Source: Dicaeum eximium
Taxonomy: Eukaryota > Chordata > Aves > Passeriformes > Dicaeidae
NCBI GenBank assembly: GCA_013396995.1
Contig: VWZP01008131.1
Span: forward strand, 248,001-312,000
Reading direction: 5' to 3'
Length of the DNA: 64,000 bases
In this document: piece after piece, positions 1 through 13,800 of the stretch
Layout of the letters: each line of letters opens with the position of its first letter
How positions within the stretch are numbered: position 1 is the stretch's first letter
Program-made: the position numbers and the translations under genes
The notes under the pieces: model-generated
What the model saw: only the letters and a program-made list of their open reading frames with translations
Told to the model about the DNA's origin: nothing
The model's database searches: none

Positions 1-1022
1 CTCCCTGGAGCCCACATCAGGACAACAGTTTTCTCTCCTCAGTCTAAATCCTGATGGAGAGAAGGCTGTTCCTTACCTATCTTTCACCTGTGTGGACTTT
101 CCCCTTCTCTGGTGTTACTGGAAGCTGCTCCTGGCTGCTCGAGGTGCTGCCTATAGGTTTCACTGGCATTCGCTGGACTGTGGCCCTTCTCCACATGGCA
201 AGCAGTAGCTGTCCAGTTACAGGGGTTGAGAAGGAAGAGAGCAAGCTGAGTGAATCCTTACTAAATTGACAGGGAAGGGGGGGACTGCAACAGTGATGGG
301 GAGCTGTCCTGTCTTTGTCTTGCCTTCTCTTCTCCTGTCCTTCCTGCACTCCTCGTTGCCAAGTTTCTCATGCACACAGCCTTTGCTGCTGTTCCCCTGC
401 CTTGATTCATCTCCACCTCTGCTATTTCCTCCTCTCTGCACTGTTCTATTCTGCCCTCCTCCTGCTCCACCCCATACATTGCCTTGCCCGTCTCCCTTAT
501 CCATTTCACACCATGCTGTCCTGCCTGCTCTCAGCCCTGCTTGCTCTTCACTAGCACACACAGCATTTTCACGTGGGTTTTCCCCCTTACACATGCTGCC
601 ATCTATCCTCTGTGCACCTCCTTCCATACACAAATATACACAAGGACAGATCTGTGCAAACCTCGGCATATTGGCATTGGTCTCACTTCCAGTAAAATTA
701 CTTTTTCTTCATATTAGGCCAAGGCAAGAGTGCAGAGACATTTATGAAACTTTGTTTAATGTACTGAAAAGCCATCGGCTAGAACATTTAGGAAATTGAT
801 TTTCCTGGCATTGATGAACTCTTTTTATTTTACCCCAGTATTAATTACTTTTTTTTTTAAAACAAATTAATTTAAGAGTCATAAAACCTAACAAGTGAGC
901 CAAACGTCAGTAGATCATGTTCCCCTCTCCCCTTCCTCCCCTCCTCCCCGCTACTAGTGCTGCTATGGGAGGAGAAGGAAAATCAGTGCCTCGTGTGACT
1001 CTCTCCTGTGGTTTCACTGCAG
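1..1022 (+). other. CASZ1: CASZ1 intron upstream of C1 (partial)
   Basis: No coding exon is recognisable. Bases about 300-560 are strongly pyrimidine-rich on the plus strand and produce several long spurious reading frames. The intron ends with a TTTCACTGCAG acceptor at 1012-1022. An open frame runs through the acceptor from 917, but nothing in that upstream part resembles CASZ1. Confidence 0.7.
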
Positions 1023-1863
1023 GGGAAGCTTCATCGCTGCGGGACTATGCCGCCACCACCATGAACGAGTTCCTGGGCATGTTCGGCTACGACGACCAGA
1101 ACATGCGGGACGAGCTGGCCCGCAAGATCAGCTTCGACAAGCTGAACGCTGCTACCTCAGAGGCCGCCGCGGCCGCTGCCTCCCTCCCCGGTGAAGACGC
1201 CATGAGCAAACGAGCCCGCTTCTCCAAGTACGAGGAGTACATCCGCAAGCTGAAAGCCGGAGAGCAGCTCTCGTGGCCCATGCACTTGGCCAAATCCGAG
1301 GAGCTGGGCTCCAAGCTGGGCAAAGAGCCGTCCTCGGTGCTGGCCCAGCCCATTCGCGTGCCAGGCCCAGACGCCTCCATGCTGACGGAGACCAAAGCCA
1401 CCATCCTGCCACTGCCCTCTCCCAGCAGTTCCCAGATGCAGGGCCTGATGTCACGGGCCTCCAAATATGACTTCTTCATTCAAAAGCTGAAGACGGGTGA
1501 GAGCATCAGGCCGCAAAATGGCAACACTTACAAGAAGGCCTCCAAGTATGACCTAGAAAACGTCAAGTACTTGCACCTTTTCAAGCCTGGGGAAGGAAGC
1601 CCAGATATGGGAGGAGCCATCGCCTTCAAGACAGGCAAGGTAGGCCGGCCTTCCAAGTACGATGTGAGGAACATCCAGAAGCTTACTCCGGTAAAAGCTC
1701 CAGTCCCCAGCCTGGCCCCTGCTTCCCTCACCAGTACCCCCAGCAGCACTCCTGTGGCCGGGCCAGAGCAGTCCATCTCATTGCCATTCAACACTCCTGA
1801 GTACCTGAAATCAACTTTCTCCAAGACAGACTCCATCACAACTGGAACAGTCTCTACAGTAAA
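1023..1863 (+). CDS. CASZ1: CASZ1 exon C1: N-terminal region with SKYD/E motifs
   Basis: A 281-residue coding exon between TTTCACTGCAG and GTAAGT, entering in phase 1 and leaving in phase 2. It starts [19 protein letters not shown] and ends [15 protein letters not shown](K). It carries four copies of a short basic/aromatic motif: [45 protein letters not shown] and [12 protein letters not shown]. There is no zinc finger here. A short Ala run (EAAAAAAS) lies near residue 45. The ATG at 917 is inside the intron and is not the start; the protein continues from exons upstream of the window. Confidence 0.95.
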
Positions 1864-4800
1864 GTAAGTGTACTCCCACTTCTCTTATCTAAGTACTAGT
1901 GGGGGATCATACCATTAGTCTGTGTGTGGTTCAGTGGGCAATTCCAAGTTCTTGCACTGTTAAATACTGCATTGTTCATGGGATAGTTCTCTTTGCTCTC
2001 TGTCAAAGTGTCTGTTCCTCTTTTACATCATACATCTCTATTTACCTGGTTTGCACTAAGGCTGTGACCTGCTATCAGCAGTCATAGCCATGACTCTGGA
2101 GTCCAGTAGCTCCTGAGTTCATGTTAAAATAGAAGAGGAGAGGGCATGGTGCTGTCAGCACTCTTAAAGTCAAGGTTGGAACTACTTTATTTTCTTCTCT
2201 CTCTGGTTTCCCAGGCATCTGGATGTGTCTGTAGGAGTACCTGATTCTTGTTTCCATTTAACTCAAAGGCATGACTCTGCTGATTTACTGTTAGCAAGAT
2301 GGGGCTTTTTGTTTGTCCCAGAACTCAGAAGACATTTTGGTGCCTGATTCCCATCAATTTCCATAGGACTTAGGCATATACCTACTTCTGTGGGGCCAGG
2401 CCTGTGTCTTCTCAATTTGCTTACACAAATAGAGGTGATTAAATTACTCCTCAGACTGGGCAAACTCATTAGCCCAATTACCACTAATAACCTCCTGCAC
2501 ATACGTTGCCAGTAGTCTCTGCAGTGATGCCATTGACTGAATGGAGGTATCTGAAGGCCTTGCCAAACCTTGGATTACTTTCTAATGTGACTTGCAGAGA
2601 TGGGAGCTGTAGAAGAGATACATATGTATGTCAGGCTGCAGCAGGGAGGAAGGGAGAGACTTCTCTGCTTCCTTGTCATGGTTTGGGTTTACTTGTTTCT
2701 CACTGTGAATTGGGATGAATGCTTGAATGCTCTTTGCAGTCCCAGCAAAGTCTGCATCACCCACTTTCCCTATTTCCCCACGTGCAAGCCAGAGCCATGT
2801 AATGATACCTGTCTTCCATGTGAAATGGTTGTTTGTCAACTGCCTGCAGAGAGATGGGGAGCTCCATGGTAAAGGTGTATGGGAAAGGACAGAGGATTAT
2901 TAACATCTGCATCTGCTCAGGGTCTGCTCAGGGTCCTACTCAGGATGAACCTGTACGTGCTACAGATGACAGGCAGGGACTCTTATTACTCAAAAACATT
3001 AAAATACGTGATCTATCTGTTAGAGTTTTGGGGTATCTGTGAAACAAAGAGGCATTTGAAGCCCCATCCAGGGGCAGGAGCCACTGTTCCAGTGCTGGTC
3101 ATAGAGCAGCAGGGCTGCTAGCCACAGGGAAATGGGCAGTAGCTCACAACATGGCTGGCAGAGACTCTTCTCCTGCAGCTGAGCCAGGAGCAAAGCTTCT
3201 GTGCACACAAGGGCAGCACTGCCAGGTGCTTCAGAGAGGTCTTTGTTTGCATGTGGCCATCACTTTTTTGTATAGGCATTTTTTCTGTAGAAACAGGTTT
3301 TTTTGTTTGATCTTCTCCGTTTCTCCAGCAAACTGCTCTGAGTCCTGCAAAGAGGGAACGTGCAGGAAGGGTGGTAGATAGCCTGTGTGTTTCCCTGGGG
3401 AAAGAAGGTACAGGATTTGAAGGGCAGAGGGGAGGGAATTTAAACTTACGGGTGTCTTTGCTGGTACCCTTCCCTGGGCCCTCTCTCCTGATCAGTCAGC
3501 AGTGGGTGAGAGAAACAAGGAGTTTAAACTCTGCCCTGTTCCTGCTAACCAGCTCTGCCTGTGTGTCTCATTAGGAATGGATTACCCACTGACAAACCAG
3601 CCGTCAGCGAAGACGTAAATATTTACCAGAAGTATATTGCCAGGTAGGCAAAACCTTTGACTTTGCTGGGGAGAGGGCTGGGAGTAAGAAGGTGGAGTGG
3701 TGGTGGGAGGGATGAGGTCTTGTCTGGATCAAGTGTTTAAACCAGACGTTGGCATCTCCATTTCCCGTGGCATCTGTGCTTGCTCTGTCCCCCTGCTTGG
3801 GAGAGCAGTAGCTGTGAGAGGTATGCAGTCACACCAAGAGTGTGCTTAGCTCCCTGGAGCTGTTAGACTTTGTGACAAATAGTGGAAAACTGCTTCACTG
3901 AAGGAGCCCAGGATTTAAATGGGAGTTCTGCCTCTTGGCTGTTGGTCTTTCTGTCCACCGCCTTTTTCCCCTACCATGTGTCTGCAGGAGGCAAGCAGAG
4001 AACATCTCAGCTCTGAGAATCTAGGCTGGAGAGATTCACAAGTGACTTGAGTTTAGGGAGCTCTTGGCATCAACATGAGATGTTATTCCTAGAAAATTTT
4101 TGCAGCTCATTTGTCTGAGAAACCCTCATTGAATCAGGTGCAGAGTAGGGCACCTATCACAGCTGTGGGCATGCTTAGGTCAGGCCAGTGATGCTGAGAG
4201 GAAGCCCAAGGCTGTTGTGGGACAGAGTGAGTAAGGCCACAAGAGCCAGAGGGACAGAGGAGATGATTGCGTAACACCTGCCTGGTTTAGAGCTCATGGC
4301 ATAAAGAGTCCATCAGGCTTTGCCCCCAGCCAGTTGGATCCTCCATCAGTAATGTGACAAAGCTCCCCACAAAAGCCCCTTGTATCCAGACAGACACGAG
4401 GGAAGCGAGCAAACTCTTCTCTCCAGGGAAAAAACTGGAGGGTTTGCTCCCACCAGCAACTTGGGCACTTACTAATGAAGGGGGAAGGTATGTGTACTGT
4501 GCTTTCCCACCTTACCAGAGCCCACAGAGAGTCTCCTTGTGGGAGACAGTCAGCTGCTAGGAAAGTAAAGGGAACATTTTGGCAGGGAAAAGGGTGGGAA
4601 TAACACTCTCCTAGCTTGAGAATGGAACGACAAGTGACTTAATTTCCTCCCTTTTGCCCAAATCCCAGATGTAGGAGAAGGGGGCAGAAAACCCCATGGG
4701 AAGAGGGGACAGTTGTGCCACCACAGACAGCTCCTCAAGCAGCAGTGCCTCAAGTGCATGTGGGAATTCACTGCCTCGGGGGACAGTACAGTAGTAGAGT

Positions 4801-7800
4801 ATACAGAATACAGGAAGGAAAGCAGGGCTTTAAACCACTCTTCGCACGGGGCAGAAGGAACAGCATCCTTTTATTTCTGAGATCACAGGAATTGTAGGAA
4901 TTGCAGTGGGAGAGGAGGTGGCACCTTTCTGTCCCCCATTCCCCTCTCAAGCAGAGAACTGTAAACACTTTAGCCACATCCACTGCTCGTGGAGCTGTGC
5001 ATGCCCCCTTCTCTAGGTCAGGCAGGTAGCTGAGAGAGGATTGTGAGCTACCTCAGGGACACCACATCCTGCTTAAAAGGCTCCGCAAGCCACCCGTTGG
5101 CAGCACAGCCACTTCCCTTCAATTTACACACATTTAAAAAAACAGTTTAAAGCCTTAAAATCAAGGGATGGGGGGAGAAGAGACACAACACTCTTATGTC
5201 TGTACTGCATAATTAGCTTAATGAGTTTGCCAAAGCCACTGCCAAAAGCTGCCCAGGGATAATCCATTCTCTCACACAACGAAACAAAACCTCTTACTTA
5301 GCTAGTTTGGGTTGGGTTGTTTTTCCCCCTCCTTCTCCCTGTATATTTATAATTAAAAAAAAAAAAAGACCACAGAAAAAATTATTATTATTATTATTAG
5401 TGCCTCAGCAGATGGTGCTTCTGGCAGCACTTGCTTAAATATTTATTTCTGTGTGGGTTTCCTCCCCCCTTGTAATTGGGGTGGATTTTTTTTTTTCTTC
5501 TTTCACATCATCGTTACAGAGTAATGAGTCTGTAAACACTCTCTAAGCATGCTGATTTCTTTATTTATTATTTTTATTATTATTTATTTATCAACTCTTG
5601 CCAGATGAGGACTTTCTGGCCAAAAAAAAAAAAGTGAACCGATTAACGTCCAGGGAGTGGGTTGTTCTTGTGCAGTTGGATCTGTGTGTCTGTATTGACA
5701 ACCCAGGAGTTTGGATTTGTATATCCATGTGATGAGCTGGTCTGTGAGTTTCCTTGTTTCAGGTGTGTGTCTTTGTGTCTGTTCATGTGCATGGAAATTG
5801 TGGGTACACTCATGTAAGTTCAGGGGGTGATGTACTGCAGGGTCTGTGCATGTAAAGGTGTGTGTGTGTGTGTGTAAGTGTGTGGTGTGTAAGCTTTCCT
5901 GTTATGAAAAACCTAAACAGATGCTGCGCTTTAAAAATTAATAGCTTTGAACTGTTTCAAGTGTCAGAAGAAACACAGGATAATATAACCCTTTAGGAGC
6001 CCAGCCTTGCACACTGAAGGAGCAGAATTTCCCCTTTGTGCTGGGTTTGCCACTTCCCTCCTTCCCCCAGCACAGGGCTTGGTGGAACACGTGTTTCTCC
6101 CTTCCTGTGCTGAAGCCACCAAACACACCTTTCTGTGGTAAGGAGGGTAGGAATTGGAAGTGCTGGAGTGCTTGGTTAGTTCTTGTTTTTAAAACTTTTT
6201 ACTTCAGCTGGTATCTCTGGTCATTTTGCATCCTCATTTTTGATAATAATTTGAACTGCTCTGTATTTGTCAGCAAGGTCTTTATCATCCTCTTCTCTCT
6301 GCCTGGCCTGCACCACAGTTTTTCAGCCCTGCCCAGCCCTCTGCTCTTCTTTCCCCATCACATCAGTGGAATAGAGAGGAAGCTTCCCACAGGGCACTTC
6401 CTTTCCTTGAAGAGCTGCTGACATAAAGCCCTGGACTAGCAGGACCAGTTGGTTCTGTGTGCTGTGGAGCCACATGCCCTTGGTCAGTGCCACGGTGGCT
6501 CTGGCGGCTGTCCTGGCCAAGCCTAGCAGCTGCCCAGGCCTTGTGCAGGAATCTCTCCCTCTGCTCTCAGTTCCACACCTTTGTTTGTGCAGCCAGCCCT
6601 GCTGTGTTTGCCTTGTGGTTTGTTTCTTCTCTGCTGCTGAGGTTTGTTCCAGTTTCTCAATCATCTGTTCTGACGTGATCCTGATTTCCTGCAGTATTTC
6701 TTCTCCTTCCCCAGGGAAAGGCATGTCTGCTCCTGGCATCTGTCCCTGTCTCCCTTTGTGAATGCTGAGGCAAAGAAGTCATTTAATTTTTTAGCAATGT
6801 CTATCTTTTCTGTCAATTAAGTCCCCTTTCCATCTCCTAGAGACTCTACTGTCTCCACAGTTGACCTCCTCTTCCTTACTGTGCTTCAGAAATGGCTTAT
6901 TTGGGATTGCTTTTCATCCAAACTTTTTCTGTCCTGTAGCCTCGCGTTCCCTTGCCTTACGATGATCCGTAATCTTCCTTGCTCTTGCCCCATTCCTCAA
7001 TTGCCCCAGCACACCTTCACTCCTCTAATTTTCCTTTTTTATCTGTTGCCCTTCCTCATTTCTTTCCCATGCCCTTTATCATATGCACTCCTGCTGTGTT
7101 TAGCACTTCAGTGACGTGAGGAACCTTTGAGGAACCTTTGAGCAGATGGTACTTTATCTTTGAATGTTTCCCCTCTGAGTCCCCTTCTCTCCACTACTTT
7201 TCCCTTTCCAGCTCTTCTAGGGTTCTCTAGAATATACATGAGGGAGTTCATTGCACTGATTACCCCATTACTGGATCATCCCCTTGTGCCAATTCCTGGT
7301 GTGTCTGTCAGTCAATAAATTCTGCATACTGACTGTTTGTACGTAGGTATTACACGGCATTTCTGCCTTTCTGGTCTTTTTTGCCACCCTATATTTCAGG
7401 AGTTTTCAGCTTTGCTGTATGCAGCTTTTCTGATATCCTACTAGATAGACTTAATACTTTAAATTTAGACTCCGTATTTGCCCAACATTTATTTGTCTCC
7501 GTCTGTCATGGGAGGTTTCTGAAACTTGCTGGTGTGGTATCTAAACTCCATTCTAGAATTGTGTGGTGTTTAGTTCTAGGAACCCTCCTTCCTTATGCTT
7601 CCCCAAGTAAACAACTTAGATAACGGAGATGAATTTCAAGGGGAAAGACAGATTAGGGATGTACAGGACCTGAGTGATCCGGCTAAAGAAGCACCTTTAA
7701 ATAGTGACAAATAAGCAAGGGAAGGCGCAAGGGTCACCATCCTTGGAGGGGATAAAGGAGGTGGGGTTTAATGCCATAAACATGTGAGATGAAAGCAGGA

Positions 7801-10800
7801 ACAGGACTTAGTTCATTTGTACATTGCTTGCAGGCACTGCTGCCAGGACAGTGGTTTATTGTGTCTCCCTCTCTCGTGTTGCAGGTTCTCTGGCAGTCAG
7901 CACTGCGGACACATACACTGCGCCTACCAGTACCGAGAGCATTACCACTGCCTCGACCCCGAGTGCAACTACCAGGTACAGCAACGCCCAGAGCAGCAGC
8001 ACGGGCAGTGGGCGTCCTCCTGTGCCTTCCCCCACGTGCATGCACGTGCCTTCTCACTTTGCTGCTCTGACAGGGGACAGGATATGTGCTGAATTTAACA
8101 GAACTGCATTTTGGTTCCATTTAACTCAATATAATACCATTTAACCAAACCCAGACCTCTACAACAAGGAGCCGAGTACAGATCAGCTCAAGTCAGTGGG
8201 AACTTCTCCACATTTATATCAGTGACACACCAAGAACATAAATTGTGCTGTTACAAACTGTGCCTGAAACTGGGGAATGCTGATCTGTGAGTCTGTCTCT
8301 TTGCCTCCTGCTGCCCGAGTGACTTTGTAGCAGCAGTATCTGCAACAAAACACCCAGTAAGAGCAGCAGCGGAGTGGGATTTGTGGGGAAGGCGCGGGGG
8401 CAGGAGCGATGCTGTAATTACTGGGAGAATTGCCAGGGTATGCACGTCAAGCCAGCGGGTCACGTGCTGTGTTTGTTTACCCTCATCCCAGGTCCCGAGT
8501 TTGACACTGGCATTTCTGTGGTCAGGCTGAAGCCTGAGTGGGAATCCCAGAGTTTGCCTCTGCCTGCACCAGACACAACTTCAGCCCTGCCCTGGGAGAC
8601 CTCTGGGTCTCAGGGGAGCAGCCTGACCACACAGAGGAAGTTGAGCTGGAGCTGCTGGGCTTGGCTGTGGGTTTCTATTGATCAAAGGAGAGTTCCTCTC
8701 TGGGATGCACGTGCTGGTCCCTCTAGCCCAGCATTGAGTAATCAAGATGAGTCTATCCCAACTGTGACACAGATATCCCTGCACCAGAAAGAGAGAAACA
8801 CAAAGGATGGAAAAACAGAAAAACCTATTATTATGATTGGCCTCGTGATTATTTCCTAAGGAGTCTGGAAGCTGCTTGCAAAGGAGCTGTCTGGTCTCAC
8901 AGGGAATAAGGATTTAGGCTGCTTTTTAAAATGCAAATTATTTTATGGCTGAGATATATTTTAGAATAAGTAACGCTTTGTAATAAGTGGGCACAAATTA
9001 ACAATGATTGGCAATAGCAATCCTGTATGTACGCCCTGGGAAATCATAGCTCCAGCCTCCAAGGGATTTCTGTTGAAATCTATATCCATATATTCCTGTG
9101 CCAATACCAATGAGATTGATCAGGATTGATATTATAGGAGGAAAGAGTGGAAGCGATAATCATTTGTTTCCTATGAGGCAGACTAGAAAAGTTGTTAAAC
9201 ATTAGAATACAGGCCTTTTCAATTACTGCTCAAAATAAATGGATATTGATTTATTTTTTAAAAAATCAGATTTACTTTCTCACCTTCAGTGGTAAATATT
9301 GATGTCTGTGGGAAATAGAAATAAAAAGCTTCATTTTAAAGGCACTTAGCCTGCTCTGACAGTGGGGTACCCCTTCATTGCTTCAAGCCAGGTAGAGATT
9401 GAAAAGGATATTCTGGTCATTCAGATTTAGCTCTGAGCACTATTTTTCTGTAGAGAAGCATATTTTTCTGTGACTTGAAGAAAGTCTTGTGTGTCCCTGT
9501 GTTCCTAATAAAACCATCCTACCTTCTAGGGGACACAAGAGACTTAGAATGGGAAGACAGTGTAAAAGAGCAAAGGGTATTTCCTGATTTCTAGTCCGAC
9601 ATGAATGTGGCAGCCAGTGTCTTGCTAACCACTACAGTGAGTGACTTGGAAGCTTGGCTTAGTTGCTCGTAGGCTGTTCAGTTCACTGGTTTGCTTTCTA
9701 ACTATAGCACTTCTTGAGATAGTAGCAGCTAAAATTATGTTAGAAGACCTGCAATCTTAAAGCTGCAGGGAGCAGATTCTGGGCATCACCCCAGTTTCAT
9801 GTTTACTCTAGAACTTTTCACGTGTATTTACGTTCCCTTTACCAAGAAGATACATGCACACAACTCCACTTTAATCTGATTCTCTTGGGGTGGTCACTGC
9901 CAGGCTTTCAACTCCTGGTCCCATAAGTTTATTAACAGCAACAAAAGGTACCCACCCTGCCCCCAGGATTACTCGCCCACTGGCATCATGTGTGTCTCAC
10001 TGCTAGCGTCTGTGTCTCTGCAGAGATTCACCAGCAAGCAGGACGTGATTCGGCATTACAACATGCACAAGAAGCGCGATAACTCCCTGCAGCACGGCTT
10101 CATGCGCTTCAGCCCCCTGGACGACTGCAGCGTCTACTACCACGGCTGCCACCTCAACGGCAAGAGCACCCACTACCACTGCATGCAGGTGAGAGAGCAG
10201 GGGCCAGGCTCCTCAGGGCCCCGGGGCGTTCACAAGCCCTGGCCACGCAGTGCCCCTTGTCAGAGAGCACGGGGCTGGCCTCAGGCACAGCGGGGACACT
10301 CAGAGCCTGTCCTGCTCACTCAGGAGCTTCAGTGACAAGTCTGTGCCCTGTCCTCAGTCCTGCAAAGTATTGGGAATGGCAAAGGGAACGCCATTCTCAG
10401 TTTTTAGAAGCCTTGTCCATGCAAAGCAGGTCTCAAGGTTTTCTCAAAGTCTTGGACTTGTTCAAGGAAGTCCCGTTCTCTGAGACTCAGGGACTTCCTT
10501 AATGCCACTGCACTGTCTCTACTCAAATCTGATCTGTCCCTCCCTTGAAACCAGACTTTCTTGTGGCACATCTGTCCTTCAGCACTGGGTTAATTCCCTC
10601 CATAATCAATTTCTAAAGTAATTAAACCTTAATGTCACATATCTGCACTTAACACCCCTGGTTCTCCATGTCCTTTGCCAGTGGCACTTGTGTGTGGTGT
10701 AGGCTGAGAGCCGTGTTTCAGGGGCAGCCAGGCTGCAGCAGCAGTGTAGCCAGAGCTGGAGCTGCTGCACAGATGTCACTGTGATGCTTTCACTGTTCTA

Positions 10801-13800
10801 GACATGAACATACCACATTGTTTGGGTCTTACCCTGATCATTCCTCGGGTTCATGGTTTGACGTGCTCTCATTTTAGTGGAATTGTGGCCAAAACCATTG
10901 TCCTGAGAATGTGCTGCAGTTACAAGCAGAGTGATCAGCCAACCCTTGGTGACAGATTTTTCTGGTCTGAAAAGTCAGGCTCGCTTCCTGACCTGTCCCA
11001 GCAGTTTAAGACCCCAGTTAAAGTCACAAGGCCTTAATCACATGCTTAAATACTTTGCTAGGATAGACTTCAGCATATGTTTAACTTGAAGCTTTCTGAA
11101 GTCAATGGGGCTTAAGCACATACTTAAATGTTAGGCATGCACTCAAGTTCTGTCCTGAATAGAGGCTGGCTGAAGCATGTGCTTGCAGCATTTGATAAAT
11201 TGGGAATTTCATGTGTCTCTCTTGAGGACATTTTCTGTTATGCTTCCATAATATTGATTGTTTAGTTTCTTCAGTTGAGCAGGGTGGGATTTGCTTGATT
11301 TTTTTTTTGGAGTTCGAGGTGTATTTCACAGCCTTAAGCCACTCTGAGTTCATATAGAGACCCTCGCTTACACAGCTATATATGGGTAATTCCATCCTGT
11401 GCCCACTGTCTTCTAGTAAAGTAATGCCCATGTAAGCAGTTTCTTACAGGAAAGGTGTCAGAATATAAACTCCCAATTAAAGAAAATACTGCTTAAATTG
11501 CAGAATTTGTGCCATCCATCACATGGGGTTTTTTTTCTTTATGTCCATAATTGGTGTGGATAAAATTCAGTTAGTTGTTTATATAAACTGACATTTTTTT
11601 AGGCTTTCGCACCAAGAGCTGCATTGCAAATTATTCCTAAGGACACTTCTGTTTAATTCTTTTTTTTAATGCCATGCAGGGCCTGTCTTTTTTCAAGGTG
11701 TCAGTGTGGAGAGAGAGAGGCTCTTTTATATTGGAAATAGCTGGAGGTCCTTTTTAGTTTTTTCTCCGGGTATTTGTCATGGGTTTTGTTATTGCCTGTT
11801 TGAATCAACCTGGGCTGAACTAAGGGGTGGTGTTTTCCTTCTCTTCATTTCTGAGATGGTGCAGGCATTGGCACATGTTGTGCTAGAAGAAAAGAAAAAA
11901 ATCCTCCCTCAGCAGGGCTGAGGCCGTTTTCAGATTCCAGTGGGTTTTTACTCAATATGGCAAAGTTGCCCCGCTTTACCCAGAGAAAAGCAGGTTTTCA
12001 GCATTCTGTCCTTGTCACAGCATTCCCATTTGCTGCACAAGTTTAAAATTATTGAAGTGGGAGTCTTGAACAGTGACAGGGAAAAAAAGGCACCAGTTTG
12101 CTAAAATCAGCTGAATATGGGGTTTAAGATTTGCTAGAAGGAAACTGTTTATTACACGCTCAAAAGACTGGTTGACCTCATGTTGCACCAGCATGCCTTA
12201 CCTCCCAGAAGGACTAAAGAAGTAAATAACTTATTCCCACTCGATTTTGTATTCCCCAAATAGATGAAATCCTACTTTGTTCTGTGTCACTCCAAGATAA
12301 CAAAAAGCAGCAGCATCTGTTAGTGTTCTGTTCTCTTTAAGAGCAGGAACCCTACTAACTGCTTCCCCAAGCAGGCATGATTATCTGGAGCTGGTGTTTT
12401 ATCCCTCCAGTCCTCCCTTTTTTTCTTACTGTTCCATGCACAGAGAGTTGGTTTGGGTTTGGCTTTTTTTCCCAACTGCTCTATGCTCTATCAGTCTTTA
12501 GATTGGGAATTAAAGTGATGACTTAATACCCCTAGGAGAAGCACACAAATGGAACTATTAAATGTACGTGTGCTGCTCGTGTATTTATTGCTGCTGGTAA
12601 TAATGTCAGGCTGTTAAAGCGCTGTGCTGATGACTCCTCTTTGGGCCTGGGGTAGGTGGGCTGTAACAAGGTCTACACCAGCACCTCTGATGTGATGACC
12701 CATGAGAACTTCCACAAGAAGAACACACAGCTCATCAACGACGGGTTCCAGCGGTTCCGTGCCACGGAGGACTGTGGCACTGTGGAGTGCCAGTTCTACG
12801 GGCAGAAAACCACTCACTTCCATTGCAGGTGAGACAGCAGGGAAGGGGAGGAGTCCTGCCTCAGAGCTGTGTGGTCTGTTTGCCTCCTTCTGCCAAGTCA
12901 TAATTCCAGGAGTATGCACAGGGACTTGATTTGCCCTGCTGTGACCTTCTCAGTACTGCTTCTGGGAGAACTCGTATACCAGAGCAGATGTGATTTCCAG
13001 GATTGTGCCACACACCACTCTGAAGGCAGGAGTATGATCTGAGGAGAGGATACCCACTAGAAAACAGAGCCTAGTATCATTTGGGAAAGAGACCACAGTG
13101 CTTTTCAGAGTGCAACTGAAGTAGACCATTAATACACTGCTAATGGCACTTCCACGGTAGGGTTCTCTCCTGCCACCTCATCCCTACTGGGGCCAGACTT
13201 AGCCTTCTGCACACAACTGCTCTTCTGTTGACTTCTTATGTTTTCAGGAAGGGTAGGAAAGCACGGTTTGTACCTTAGTCCCCTTTCCCTGCTGTTTTGT
13301 TGGAACTTTAGTGGAGGGTGCCTGTATTCCCACGTTCCCGTGGCAGTTCTGCAGAGTGGACTGAGCTTCCCAGCTCTCTCACATGGCAGCATATCTGCCT
13401 GCCTGGGTGTGCCAGGTTAGCCCACAGACAGCTCCTCAGCCCCTCTCTAGCTGGATGTGCCAGGTTAACCCCCAGACAGCTCCTCAGCCCCTCTGCAGCT
13501 GGGGAGGTTGTCTCATTGCAGCCCCAGTCCTTGTCCTAGAGGGAGGCGGGAGACAGCAGCTCTGCCTACACAGCCAACCACCCTCTCCTCGATGCCCTTG
13601 CAGGAGACCTGGGTGTACATTCACCTTCAAGAACAAGTGTGACATTGAGAAGCACAAGAGCTACCACATCAAAGATGATGCCTATGCCAAGGATGGCTTC
13701 AAGAAGTTCTACAAGTACGAGGAATGCAAGTATGAGGGCTGTGTCTACAGCAAGGCTACCAACCACTTCCACTGCATAAGGGCAGGCTGTGGGTTCACCT

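Larger units (their letters stand above)
3644..7884 (+). other. CASZ1: CASZ1 intron C2-C3
   Basis: Contains an AT-rich, possibly conserved stretch (about 5100-5640, with TGTAAACA and an ATT run), a short TG microsatellite (5858-5875) and a decayed CR1-like segment (about 6640-7100). No exon is recognisable. Confidence 0.75.

Noticed and set aside
917..1022. Upstream ATG at 917 as the CASZ1 start
   Set aside because: The bases before 1023 end in a clear acceptor and do not resemble CASZ1; the protein continues from exons outside the window.
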